DNA of 64,000 bases, from the NCBI GenBank assembly GCA_037976565.1, contig CP137671.1, forward strand, positions 13,701,229 to 13,765,228, in the 5' to 3' direction. This document shows, one piece after another, positions 25,001 to 30,600 of the stretch (position 1 is its first letter; every line of letters begins with the position of its first letter). Under the pieces are notes generated by a model. It was not told the DNA's origin. It saw only the letters and a list, made by a program, of their open reading frames with translations, and made no database searches. This DNA is from Mesocentrotus franciscanus (Eukaryota; Echinodermata; Echinoidea; Camarodonta; Strongylocentrotidae). The position numbers were made by a program, and so were the translations under genes.

Positions 25001-25248
25001 CCACCAACACTTCCTACCCCTCCTCCTCCTCCTGCATGACTCGGCGCCGAAAAGTGGCCGACGAGCACGCCGATGCCCACGCCCACGCATAGGATGGCGA
25101 TGCCGACAGCCAGGGTCACTGAACGCTTGTAGCGGTCCTGCATAGTGGCAACTACGAAGGCCTCGTCCGCGTTGGGTGCGACCAGGCTCATGAATGCCAA
25201 GCGCTGCTGCTGCCGTGCTCGCGACGCCGGATGAATCGTCGATTCCAT
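1877..25248 (-). CDS. M28B zinc peptidase, glutamate carboxypeptidase II / NAALADase-like (complete, 18 exons)
   Basis: Type II membrane metallopeptidase; family members cleave C-terminal glutamate from N-acetylated dipeptides or folate polyglutamates, or act as aminopeptidases, outside the cell. Joining 18 exons gives 802 residues (human GCPII has 750) with every splice phase closing. Residues 1-42 are cytoplasmic, 43-64 a transmembrane helix, 73-92 an unusual Gly-rich linker. A PA-type insert domain (GDLVYVNYG at 229) precedes the M28 core. Zinc ligands by alignment to human GCPII are H435, D445, E483, D511 and H605; the catalytic base is E482. The helical dimerisation domain ends at 802. 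The start is fixed by an in-frame TAA five codons upstream. The selectivity residues Arg463/534/536 of human GCPII align to W521, M590 and F592, so the substrate may differ. FOLH1/NAALAD2-like is the best fit; no symbol is given because orthology was not tested. A TTTATT at 516-521 could be a distant poly(A) signal. Confidence 0.95.
2079..2796 (-). other. Peptidase intron 17
   Basis: Contains a stretch with recurring GAGACCAACAGC-like motifs (2170-2345) and a pyrimidine-rich CTT run (2407-2470). No other feature seen. Confidence 0.6.
2797..2883 (-). CDS. Peptidase exon 17
   Basis: 87 nt, residues 707-735 plus two bases. Acceptor GTTAG|TCCATC, donor GATAG|GTATGT. Encodes [18 protein letters not shown], aligned with the human MNDQL...LERAF helix. 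Confidence 0.93.
2884..3668 (-). other. Peptidase intron 16
   Basis: AT-rich intron sequence; nothing recognisable on either strand. Confidence 0.6.
3669..3750 (-). CDS. Peptidase exon 16
   Basis: 82 nt, residues 680-706 plus two bases. Acceptor TTCAG|AACCTC, donor AGCAG|GTACGA. Encodes a helix of the dimerisation domain ([20 protein letters not shown]). Confidence 0.91.
4533..4805. mobile_element. MITE with ~70-bp terminal inverted repeats (intron 15)
   Basis: 273 bp starting CCAGGAGGGTGTTTCACAAAG-like and ending in its reverse complement. The arms share AAGTTGGACTTAACTATGGC, GGCCGTTCATG and GAGCAAACAGTG. Ends and the AAGTTGGACTTAA block resemble the elements at 24117-24428 and 63596-63910, but the middle differs, so it is a related but distinct family. 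No clear target duplication. No coding capacity. The rest of intron 15 (3751-4866) holds nothing else I recognise. Confidence 0.8.
4867..5125 (-). CDS. Peptidase exon 15 (fifth zinc ligand His)
   Basis: 259 nt, residues 594-679 plus one base. Acceptor TACAG|GGTACA, donor CTTG|GTAAAG. Encodes [20 protein letters not shown]604-H605 matches human Tyr552-His553. The rest begins the C-terminal helical domain (ADSLVLPFD). Confidence 0.95.
5553..5650 (-). repeat. SINE-like fragment resembling the 7SL RNA Alu domain
   Basis: Read on the minus strand from 5650, the sequence contains GTGGCGTGCGCCTGTAATCC and then AGCTAAC, followed by GAGGACGCAGGTTCGAAAC. This matches the order of the 7SL/Alu 5' domain (GTGGCGCGTGCCTGTARTCCC AGCTAC ... 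GAGGAT). It could be a 7SL pseudogene, a 7SL-headed SINE or a tRNA-type SINE with chance similarity. It lies in peptidase intron 14 (5126-5860); the rest of that intron shows nothing else. Confidence 0.4.
5861..5939 (-). CDS. Peptidase exon 14 (altered substrate pocket)
   Basis: 79 nt, residues 567-593. Acceptor TCCAG|AGTAAG, donor TTTTAT|GTACGT. Encodes [14 protein letters not shown] and FIMIFY. By alignment Asn519, Arg534 and Arg536 of human GCPII become S575, M590 and F592. Confidence 0.88.
6030..6217 (+). mobile_element. TTAA-flanked 188-bp element, family 3, copy 1
   Basis: Flanked by TTAA at 6026-6029 and 6218-6221. Ends AGTGGGACTGCA and TGCAGACAGGCT are imperfect inverted repeats. Copies at 13635-13822 (also 188 bp) and, truncated and inverted, at 28617-28759. 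Noncoding. It sits in peptidase intron 13 (5940-6815), which otherwise holds only a short CA-rich stretch near 6670-6715. Confidence 0.82.
6816..6901 (-). CDS. Peptidase exon 13
   Basis: 86 nt, residues 539-566 plus two bases. Acceptor CACAG|GTTCCA, donor CCGCT|GTAAGA. Encodes [20 protein letters not shown], matching the helix after the fourth zinc ligand. Confidence 0.91.
6969..7090. repeat. CT microsatellite grading into TATC
   Basis: Interrupted (CT)n with a pure run about 7024-7058 and (TATC)n at 7071-7090, in peptidase intron 12 (6902-7483). Nothing else is visible in that intron. Confidence 0.95.
7484..7551 (-). CDS. Peptidase exon 12
   Basis: 68 nt, residues 516-538. Acceptor TTTAG|GTAACT, donor AAAAAG|GTACAG. 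Encodes [18 protein letters not shown]. Human Arg463 of the specificity patch aligns to W521. Confidence 0.91.
7552..8187 (-). other. Peptidase intron 11
   Basis: AT-rich; short chance ORFs on the plus strand near 7830-8058 have no recognisable homology. Nothing else seen. Confidence 0.6.
8188..8251 (-). CDS. Peptidase exon 11 (zinc ligand Asp)
   Basis: 64 nt, residues 495-515 plus one base. Acceptor TAAAG|GAATTC, donor TTGCAG|GTAAGT. Encodes [12 protein letters not shown]511 lies 28 residues after E483, exactly the human E425-D453 spacing, so it is the fourth zinc ligand. Confidence 0.93.
8580..8824 (-). mobile_element. tRNA-derived SINE (minus) in intron 10
   Basis: On the minus strand from about 8820: GTGTCGTAGTCGAGTGGT (A box) and GGTCGTGGGTTCGATCC (B box), then GGCACGGCATCAGTGTCATT, the same head layout as the SINEs at 59181 and 19175. 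The body to about 8580 is tentative. Peptidase intron 10 spans 8252-9090 and has no other feature. Confidence 0.75.
9091..9173 (-). CDS. Peptidase exon 10 (catalytic Glu)
   Basis: 83 nt, residues 467-494. Acceptor TGTAG|GATGGA, donor ACAGAG|GTAAAC. Encodes [10 protein letters not shown] followed by [11 protein letters not shown]482 is the general base and E483 a zinc ligand. The usual W-D before A-E-E is F-A here. Confidence 0.96.
9174..9722 (-). other. Peptidase intron 9
   Basis: AT-rich; an open plus-strand stretch (9439-9669) resembles no family and looks like chance. Nothing else. Confidence 0.6.
9723..9842 (-). CDS. Peptidase exon 9 (zinc ligands His and Asp)
   Basis: 120 nt, residues 427-466 plus one base. 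Acceptor AATAG|ATCGTT, donor GAAG|GTAAAT. Encodes [12 protein letters not shown] with zinc ligand H435, then VDPTSG with bridging D445. The ten-residue spacing equals that of human H377/D387. Confidence 0.96.
9843..10301 (-). other. Peptidase intron 8
   Basis: AT-rich; nothing recognisable. Confidence 0.6.
10302..10387 (-). CDS. Peptidase exon 8
   Basis: 86 nt, residues 398-426 plus one base. Acceptor TACAG|GAGAGT, donor CCTG|GTGAGT. Encodes [14 protein letters not shown], the strand leading into the catalytic core. Confidence 0.92.
10388..10904 (-). other. Peptidase intron 7
   Basis: No feature beyond splice sites. Intron 6 (11001-11391) is similar and contains a splice-like decoy segment near 11062-11091, discussed under rejected items. 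Confidence 0.6.
10905..11000 (-). CDS. Peptidase exon 7
   Basis: 96 nt, residues 366-397 plus two bases. Acceptor TTTAG|TGCATT, donor GGAAT|GTAAGA. Encodes GPQPGEGW and YEVGPGF, as in other M28B proteins. Confidence 0.92.
11392..11482 (-). CDS. Peptidase exon 6
   Basis: 91 nt, residues 336-365 plus two bases. Acceptor TTTAG|ATTTTG, donor TTAAG|GTGAGG. Encodes [19 protein letters not shown], the conserved end of the PA-like domain. Confidence 0.93.
11483..12039 (-). other. Peptidase intron 5
   Basis: A-rich and T-rich runs only (11486-11501, 11809-11822). Intron 4 (12233-12748) is likewise featureless. Confidence 0.6.
12040..12232 (-). CDS. Peptidase exon 5 (PA-like domain)
   Basis: 193 nt, residues 272-335 plus one base. 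Acceptor TACAG|GTTGTG, donor TAAAG|GTAACC. Encodes [13 protein letters not shown] and [11 protein letters not shown]. Human Asn257 aligns to Lys335. Confidence 0.95.
12749..12877 (-). CDS. Peptidase exon 4 (PA-like domain)
   Basis: 129 nt, residues 229-271. Acceptor TCCAG|GGGGAC, donor [26 protein letters not shown] and GKILIAKYG are hallmarks of the inserted PA-like domain of M28B peptidases. The Arg in TGRNTK aligns with human Arg210, a substrate-carboxylate contact. Confidence 0.94.
12945..13320. repeat. Degenerate TTCCGAA minisatellite
   Basis: Directly after exon 4 the motif ATTCCGAA / TTTCGAAA with spacers such as GGGTTCATCA recurs about a dozen times in both orientations, with irregular units around 20-37 bp. 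Located in peptidase intron 3 (12878-15753). Confidence 0.75.
13635..13822 (+). mobile_element. TTAA-flanked 188-bp element, family 3, copy 2
   Basis: TTAA at 13631-13634; right flank TTAC at 13823-13826, so one base of the duplication has changed. Ends AGCCCCACTGCA and TGCAGGCAGGCT. Same length and roughly 90% identical by eye to copy 1 at 6030-6217. Confidence 0.82.
14522..14900 (-). mobile_element. TTAA-flanked 379-bp element, family 2, copy 1
   Basis: TTAA at 14518-14521 and 14901-14904. Ends AGG...CCT. In reverse complement it matches 44185-44563 along its whole length, and both copies are 379 bp. Noncoding. Confidence 0.87.
14905..15753 (-). other. Rest of peptidase intron 3
   Basis: No element recognised. 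A GTG/TGTG-rich patch occurs earlier in the same intron (14055-14140). A small ATCATGATGATC palindrome lies near 15450-15490. Confidence 0.5.
15754..15891 (-). CDS. Peptidase exon 3
   Basis: 138 nt, residues 183-228, phase 0 at both ends. Acceptor ATAG|GTCCAG, donor GTCACG|GTAAGA. Encodes VQIINPSNG... and [14 protein letters not shown], the lead-in to the PA-like domain. Confidence 0.92.
15949..16264. mobile_element. Fold-back MITE in intron 2 (nearly full palindrome)
   Basis: 316 bp in which the two halves are imperfect reverse complements. Outer ends are GTAAATAGGC and GCCTGTTAC. Both arms carry TTTTCGT, ATGTAATCAAAT, TAGTGCC/AAGTGCC and GTCAGAATG. It begins 58 bp from the exon 3 acceptor within intron 2 (15892-16890); the rest of that intron is featureless. 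Confidence 0.78.
16891..17056 (-). CDS. Peptidase exon 2
   Basis: 166 nt, residues 127-182. Acceptor GACAG|ACATT, donor AACAAG|GTAATC. Encodes the family segment SKPHVAGT...[16 protein letters not shown], matching the N-terminal ectodomain of GCPII. Confidence 0.93.
17057..18940 (-). other. Peptidase intron 1, distal part
   Basis: AT-rich intron sequence with T-rich runs; no gene or element recognised. Confidence 0.5.
18946..19177 (-). mobile_element. tRNA-derived SINE (minus) in intron 1
   Basis: On the minus strand: TGTCGTGGTTGAGTAGAT head, B box GGTTCGAGTCCC, GGCACTAATGTCCTTTGGCA, body, and a tail TAAGCGCTATATAAGCAAAT ending in AATAAT. Head and tail match the plus-strand SINE at 59181-60049. 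The tRNA-like head is at 19103-19175. Confidence 0.85.
20154..20205. repeat. Trinucleotide repeats AAT/ATG/CAA/CAG
   Basis: Compound simple repeat followed at 20215-20400 by a minus-oriented SINE-like stretch containing ATCGAACCCAGGACC, a B-box-like motif. The rest of 19178-21439 shows nothing I recognise. Confidence 0.7.
21440..21890. repeat. 39-bp minisatellite, 12 units, open as a 13-residue peptide repeat
   Basis: AGTGAACCTT recurs at 21451, 21489, 21528 and every 39 bp to 21879. Each unit contains the palindrome AAGGTTAGTGAACCTT. Because 39 = 3 x 13, one plus-strand frame stays open (21513-21920, 135 residues) as repeats of [13 protein letters not shown]. No promoter, flanking coding sequence or splice context supports it as a gene; it lies antisense in intron 1 of the peptidase gene. 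Confidence 0.95.
24117..24428. mobile_element. 312-bp MITE with ~65-bp TIRs, copy A
   Basis: Ends CTGGGGTGTTTACAAAG and CTTTGTGAAACACCTCCCTG. Long inverted arms contain AAGATCCTAAGTTGAACTTA, TCTCTAAGTTGGACTTAA and ATTATGGA. A second copy about 90% identical by eye lies at 63596-63910. Target duplication not clear. It is in intron 1 of the peptidase gene; 21891-24116 and 24429-24868 hold only a C-rich run at 23120-23144 and (AAAAAC)n near 23605-23632. Confidence 0.88.
24869..25248 (-). CDS. Peptidase exon 1: start, TM helix, Gly-rich linker
   Basis: 380 nt. ATG at 25248-25246 in good context (GCCATGG); in-frame TAA five codons upstream. It encodes residues 1-126 plus two bases: cytoplasmic tail with two Arg/Lys-containing segments, hydrophobic helix 43-64, Gly-rich stretch 73-92 and the start of the ectodomain. 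Donor CTCAG|GTGAGT. Confidence 0.93.
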
Positions 25249-25962
25249 GGCGATGATGATGAGTTATCAAGAAGTGGTGTTTCGAAAAGGGCGGGAAAAA
25301 CAATTTCGGATGAGAATATCGTCTTGTGTTACTGCAAGAAAACGTTCTGCGCCAAATTTGCCTCTGGCAATCACTTTAAGATTAGTAGTGAGTGATAGAC
25401 TTCTCGCTTGTATTCTGTTAGTTCCAAGCGTGGAAAAGTATTGGTTTGAATCCAATAGAAACTTATAGCATTACCACGTGCTCTCTTAAACGGGCTGGTG
25501 AACTCCCTAAATGGAGATCTACTTCTGTTGTAAAAGTCGGATGTTAAAACGTCTTAAAGTGACGTATTCAGGTAAACGGTTTGGCCTGCCAGCCTTTCGA
25601 GGATGCCCTGAAAATGATGTGCACCCTGACTTGATCCCTCAAATCAAGTAGAACAAGTTCATGCATGGGACAAATAGGATGAAGAAAGAAAAAAACAAGT
25701 TTTTCAAACAAGGAATCAATGTCCTGGTCAATCAAGAACAACTAATCCTTTCTTAGGGTAATCTAACGCGGGAAAAAAAGATGTATTACTAGCGACCATG
25801 CACCAAATTGTCGGCAGCTCTGATGATTTCCCCAAAGTTCAACTAAAATCCCTCCAAATCACTAATTATTTCGAAAAGGCAAACGTGGTAAGGAGAGTTA
25901 AATGAGGATGAAGATGCTGTCAAACTGCACTAAATAACACTTTTTACAGCAAAGAAATTTAC
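25249..25962. other. 5' flank of the peptidase gene
   Basis: Expected to hold the 5' UTR and promoter on the minus strand. No TATA box or initiator stands out. Confidence 0.4.
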
Positions 25963-26079
25963 AATAGCGATCTCTTGTACTCGTTCTGTTTGCGTGCCGA
26001 CTTCCAGGCCAGTCGCCTGAAGTTCACGAAGATATTTTTGGTACGAAGTATCAAGGCTTTCATCTTCGGCTCGAGTTTC
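25963..26079 (-). CDS. Possible orphan exon (39 codons), function unknown
   Basis: Acceptor-like TGCTTTTCTAG|GAAACT and donor-like GCTATT|GTAAAT enclose exactly 39 open codons reading ETRAEDESLDTSYQKYLREL and onward. Composition is more protein-like than the surroundings. No Met and no partner exon was found; it could be an exon of an undetected minus-strand gene, an alternative upstream exon of the peptidase gene, or chance. Confidence 0.25.
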
Positions 26080-26549
26080 CTAGAAAAGCACCAAGAACGA
26101 CTTGACTTGTGATGCAAAGAACAATACATGGGTCCTTTAATGTTTTCTATTTTTCACACAAGAACTTGTTAAAGCTAGAGCATTTTATTGGTGACAGACT
26201 GCTATACCTTGAGTCAAATGGCTAGGAATGATTATCTGGAAGAGGTTTTGTAGACAAAATCAGTTTTTTTGACGAAAGTGCGGTTTTTAACTCATATGTA
26301 TCATGAACAAAATTGGCAATAACCGTCACGTAGGAATAACTAATGAAAGCAGACTCCCCGAAAGGAAAGATAACATGAATACTTGATGTTGAAAAAGGGT
26401 TTTATGCGATGAAAATATTGGAGAAAATTGATGCAAAGCGTGGAAGCAGTGGAGCGAAATGGAGTGATGAAAATTCGAGTGAACAGGGTGAGGAGCAAAG
26501 AGCACAATGAACGAGATAACCTCGTGTAAATGAGTTTTAGCGACCTCTC

Positions 26550-26974
26550 TACAACTCGTTCTCTTTCTTTCTCTCTACATCTCTCATCCTCGATCCCCGT
26601 CTCTCCATCTTTCTGTCTCCAGCTCCTCTGTCTTCTCCCCCTCTCTCTCTCTCTCCCTCCCACTCTCTCTCTCTCTCTCTCTATGTTACCATGCTTATGC
26701 TTCCTCTTTATTTTCCTCTCTCCGTCACTCTCTCTATCTCTCTCTCTCTCTCTGTTACCATGCTTATGCTTCCTCTTTATTTTCCTCTCTCCGTCACTTC
26801 TTGTACATTGTGTTGTACCTGTCTTCTCTCTACCTTTTATGTATATCTCATGCTCTGTTCGTCTTTTTCCCTCTCTCTTTCTCTTTCTCTCTCTCTTTCT
26901 CTGCATCACTTCTACTTATATGGCGTTTATCTCTTGTCCTCTCCTCTGAAGAGGAACACAAAAATATCTTGTTT

Positions 26975-27006
<32 letters not shown>

Positions 27007-27020
27007 CCTCTCACTCTGAC
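26550..27020. repeat. Interrupted CT microsatellite with internal 46-bp duplication
   Basis: (CT)n tract. A 46-bp segment starting TGTTACCATGCTTATGCTTC is present at 26684-26729 and 26753-26798. Long open frames on both strands here are by-products of the dinucleotide repeat. Confidence 0.95.
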
Positions 27021-27495
27021 TCATGTTTCTCATTGGTTGTATATTTTAACCATGTACTTTTTGTTGCAAAACCTATATAGCGTTTAAAATCTCTATAACG
27101 TTTCCAATGATCCTTTTTATTCCTGTGATTGTTAATCAGTTAAAAGGTATATTCAGTACACAATAATAGCCAACACCATTCGTATGCCATTTAGAATTAC
27201 TACCACGTTTTGCAAATGAGGCTTTGTGATATAAAACACACCCACACACACACACCCACACTCGGTGTTTCCAAAAGTAATACACAACATGAAGTATCTA
27301 TACTGGTCAGAGTATTGCCTGAGGAAAGGGATTTCCTTCATCTCATTGTTTAGCATTTTTTGTATCCAACGCTGGATTAGAATTATACCCTTTTCCCTTA
27401 ATCTTCGCGTGGATTCGAGTTTAGAGGATTTCGAATCAATCTAAATCAATGCAGTTCACAAGAACAGATACATGAACACGTCCCAGGCACTTCGA

Positions 27496-27657
27496 TAGGG
27501 ACTTTTAGATTTGCACGTCGACGTGGACTGCAACGTGTGCCATTCTTTCAAGGCACTGTCCCGTGCCCGGCAGTGCCTTAAAAGGACGTCACATTACCTT
27601 AAAAGGATGTCACCGTGGCAGTCCACGTTCTCGTCGTGTAAAATCTAAAAGTCCCTA
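27496..27657. mobile_element. 162-bp TA-flanked MITE (Tc1/mariner-type ends)
   Basis: TIRs start TAGGGACTTTTAGATTT and extend about 35 bp to CGTGGACTGC on both sides. Flanking TA on each end fits the Tc1/mariner target duplication. Noncoding. The rest of 27021-28320 has no recognised content except a CA run at 27237-27260. Confidence 0.78.
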
Positions 27658-28346
27658 ATGAATGCTAAATCTGAACATGGAAAGATTGTAGTCAACAATG
27701 ATAATTAAAATGGTGTCCTCATTATAAACATTTCCTCGACTGGCGGTCACCCCAATTGAAATGCACAATCATCATTGCAAGAATAACATTATTCATGTAA
27801 TTTGTATCACTGAGAAGTAGAATAGTGTAGATTAGTGAATAGTGAAGAATGGTCCACCGTTATGATTGATAATTGTACATCTTTTTTGTCAAATTATACT
27901 TTCAGGGACGAAATGATTTCATGGCTTCAACAAATACTTTCATTCATATCAATAAAATGTTATAAATGATATAGCTCAGATTATTGTAAATGTACTTTGT
28001 TTTGAGGATTAAAATGGTACTTGAATTCATTGTTTTTAATATGTAAAGTACATTATATGAAGAACAGATTGTTCATAAAAGACGATTTTTTTTTTTAAAT
28101 TTGATTTATTCATTCTCCGAATTAACAATAAAAACATGATGTAATACAGAACATTAACAACATAATATAAATAAACATTTAAACAAACATAATATACAAT
28201 GTAAAAAAAGAAAAGAAAAAGACAATAATGAAGTCGGAAGGACACCCACTTCAGTCAACCAATAGAGACAAGACTGTTCTGCCATGGGGTCCAAGATGAT
28301 TGTTATAATATTCAATATATATTGAGTAGTGAGGAACACGTGACAA

Positions 28347-28377
28347 ATATATATGTATATATATATATATATATATC
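28347..28377. repeat. TA microsatellite
   Basis: (AT)n run. It lies inside 28088-28610, which opens with a T-run and reads like the reverse of a poly(A)-tailed retroelement remnant. Confidence 0.85.
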
Positions 28378-28616
28378 CTAAATCCAATTAACAGCTTACA
28401 TGAGATCAGGGACGAAGGTAATTTGCCTTTTTGAAAATACTTTAAGACTGCATGGGAGTTTAAAATTTGAGGGGAGATTATTGAATTGAATAGCACCTCT
28501 GTAAGAGAACGTACGTTTACAATAATCTGTTCTGGGTTTTGCCAACAATAAGTTTCGAAGAGCATAGTTGAATTGACAATATTGGAAGCAGACTTTTAAA
28601 TATGGAGGTCATTTAA

Positions 28617-28759
28617 AGCCCGTCTGCACTAGTTTGGCCAGGAGCGATTAGACCTCCCAGTGTGGTCCCTGACAGGTGGTTATCTCATCAACTCAGCTCT
28701 CAATTAACATAAGAAAAAGAGGATCATGGGGGACCAACGGGCACCGCTTAGGCATTGTT
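28617..28759 (-). mobile_element. TTAA-flanked element, family 3, copy 3 (truncated)
   Basis: TTAA at 28613-28616, then AGCCCGTCTGCACTAG as in the reverse complement of copies 1 and 2. Similarity stops at about 28759, so the other end is missing. Confidence 0.8.
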
Positions 28760-29907
28760 GTAAAACCCATAGTATTCAGATAACTGTAACGTCTAGTTGT
28801 TAAAGATCGCAACCATTTTCGAAAATTCAACTCAAGCGCAAGTTTGATACCTGAAGAAATCATGTTCGGATTACGTAATATGTCGTTGTCGTGTTCAAAC
28901 ATTTCAATAGGTGACGCACAAGGCCATTGAAATTGCTTTAGGTTGATTTTTTTTAAGTAGTTGCGACCGTGCTTTAATTGTAAAGGAAAAGAGAATTAAG
29001 ATGGGATAAACAAAAGGCAAACTAATATAGAACATGGAAAGATGTAGGGGAAAGATGAATACAATATATATATATTATAGGGGACTGGATAGACTTGGGA
29101 CGAAGAAAGATGAGGAGGGAGAGGGAAGAGGGGAGAGGGTGAAGGGAGAGGGGGCGAAGGAGAGATATTAAGAGACGGGGAAAAAAGGGGGCTGGGGAGG
29201 AAAGGAGGGGAATGGAAAGAGAGAGAGAGAGAGAGGGACAGAAGGGGAATAATAATTCTAGGGGCGGAAAACAGCAGCTATTGAAAGACAGATTGACCAG
29301 TACCTAAAACTATTTTCAGACTCGGATAGAAGCCCAGATAAAAAAATATATATCGAGGGTAGTCCGGAATTCAAAATATCTAAATGCAAGACATCATTTA
29401 TTTTTGGAGAAATCATCTAGGTACACCCCGAACCGGATGTCGCGAGTGTTTGTTTCCATGGGAACACACTTAGCCGATGTCAGACGTGGAAAGGTATATC
29501 AACAAACGGCGTTTTTCGCGCGCTTTTACCGCCCCTTCCGGAGCACGGCGAAACGCTTCGCTCCTTCTGCGAGGAGTTACCAAATAAGAAGACCAATCTT
29601 GTCTTAGATGAGGCAAAATGAACCTTATTTCGGATCGGGTTTTCGTGTTAAATGATGAAATGATTAGTTGGTGCCTTGGAAAGCTAGGCTCGAGCAGTCG
29701 TCAGGCCCTGTTAGATTGTTTTATAAGTGATTTATTGAAAGTGCAAGAAGCTTCTTGCGTTTTCACGTTTCAAGGGCAGACATGACAAAATATCGATTAA
29801 CTCTTCCCGTACCATCCCGGGCTCCAGGGTAATGCTCAGGGTATGTTATTATTGCGTTCTGTTCAGGGTATGTTTGCGTTCACTATCAGTCAATTCTTCT
29901 TTACTGT
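28760..29907. other. Intergenic, purine-rich
   Basis: Contains a GA/GGGGA-rich purine tract (about 29090-29240) and a CpG-rich patch (29430-29580) that might be an old promoter or element edge; no gene follows it. Confidence 0.4.
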
Positions 29908-29975
29908 GCCGTAGTATAGTGGGTAAATCACCGGATGGTGGATTATATGGTACGGAGTTCGAATCCCTGCTACGG
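29908..29975 (+). repeat. tRNA-like sequence, probably a SINE head or tRNA pseudogene
   Basis: GCCGTAG at the start can pair with CTACGG at the end. A-box-like TAGTATAGTGGG and B-box GGAGTTCGAATCCC are present with correct spacing. The anticodon arm is poor, so a working tRNA gene is unlikely. Confidence 0.45.
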
Positions 29976-30104
29976 AATTTACGTCCTTCAGATGCTCCGG
30001 AAACAATTGCCCCGGGCTTTAGTCGTCAAAGATTTGGGGTCATGGATAGAGTTACGATTGGGTTTAGGATAAGAATTAGGGTTAAAGTTAGGGTTTGGGT
30101 ATAT

Positions 30105-30600
30105 CCAGCGTGTCCACACACAAAACAATTTATCCCGAAACTCTATAACGAAACGTCGTATAAAGAATCATCGTATAAATTCCAGGGTGTCCACACACAC
30201 AAGAAAGTAATCCCAAAACTCTACAGCGAAATGTCGTATAGGTGCGCAGTTTGCTACTGCGGTCATGAAATGGAAGCGGAAATGAGAGGTCTGGTCTCCT
30301 TTCGCGCGAGGTCACGTTAAGCCCCGCCCAGTTATACCGTTCTAGTTCGACTAGTTATACTAGTTACGTCCACACACAACACATTCCGTGATTAGGCGTG
30401 ATTAGACGTGATTCTTTATTGAGTTCTAGTTCGAAACGATGCCCTAACCCGCGTTTCGTTATACGACGTTTCGTTATACGACGTATCGTTAGTGAGCGTC
30501 CACACACACAATTTCATCGTATAACTATCCCGAAACGGTATAACTATCCCGAACTAATAACTAATCACCCCTAATCACGGAAAGTGTTGTGTGTGGACAC
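30105..30600. repeat. Cluster of GTCCACACACA elements with inverted-repeat ends
   Basis: GTCCACACACA occurs near 30111, 30187, 30368 and 30496 and inverted near 30598. The unit 30368-30598 (231 bp) has 38-bp terminal inverted repeats (30368-30405 and 30561-30598) containing CCGTGATTAGG. Two further units to the left share ACGAAACGTCGTATA-type sequence. Looks like nested or tandem nonautonomous elements. An open frame at 29832-30320 runs through it but has no protein-like character. Confidence 0.75.

Noticed and set aside
24803..25303. Other-frame open stretches around the peptidase first exon
   Set aside because: They are shadows of the GC-rich exon 1; only the frame starting at 25248 continues into exon 2 and carries the membrane helix.
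26340..26909. 189-residue Arg/Glu-rich open frame (minus)
   Set aside because: It is the antisense of a CT microsatellite; the composition is a repeat artefact. The same applies to open frames at 6826-7168, 26530-27080, 57616-57970 and 61094-61276.
29430..29600. CpG-rich patch as the promoter of a new gene
   Set aside because: No downstream exon or recognisable coding segment follows on either strand.
29832..30320. 162-residue open frame (plus)
   Set aside because: It runs through a tRNA-like sequence and the GTCCACACACA repeat cluster; no domain or splice context.
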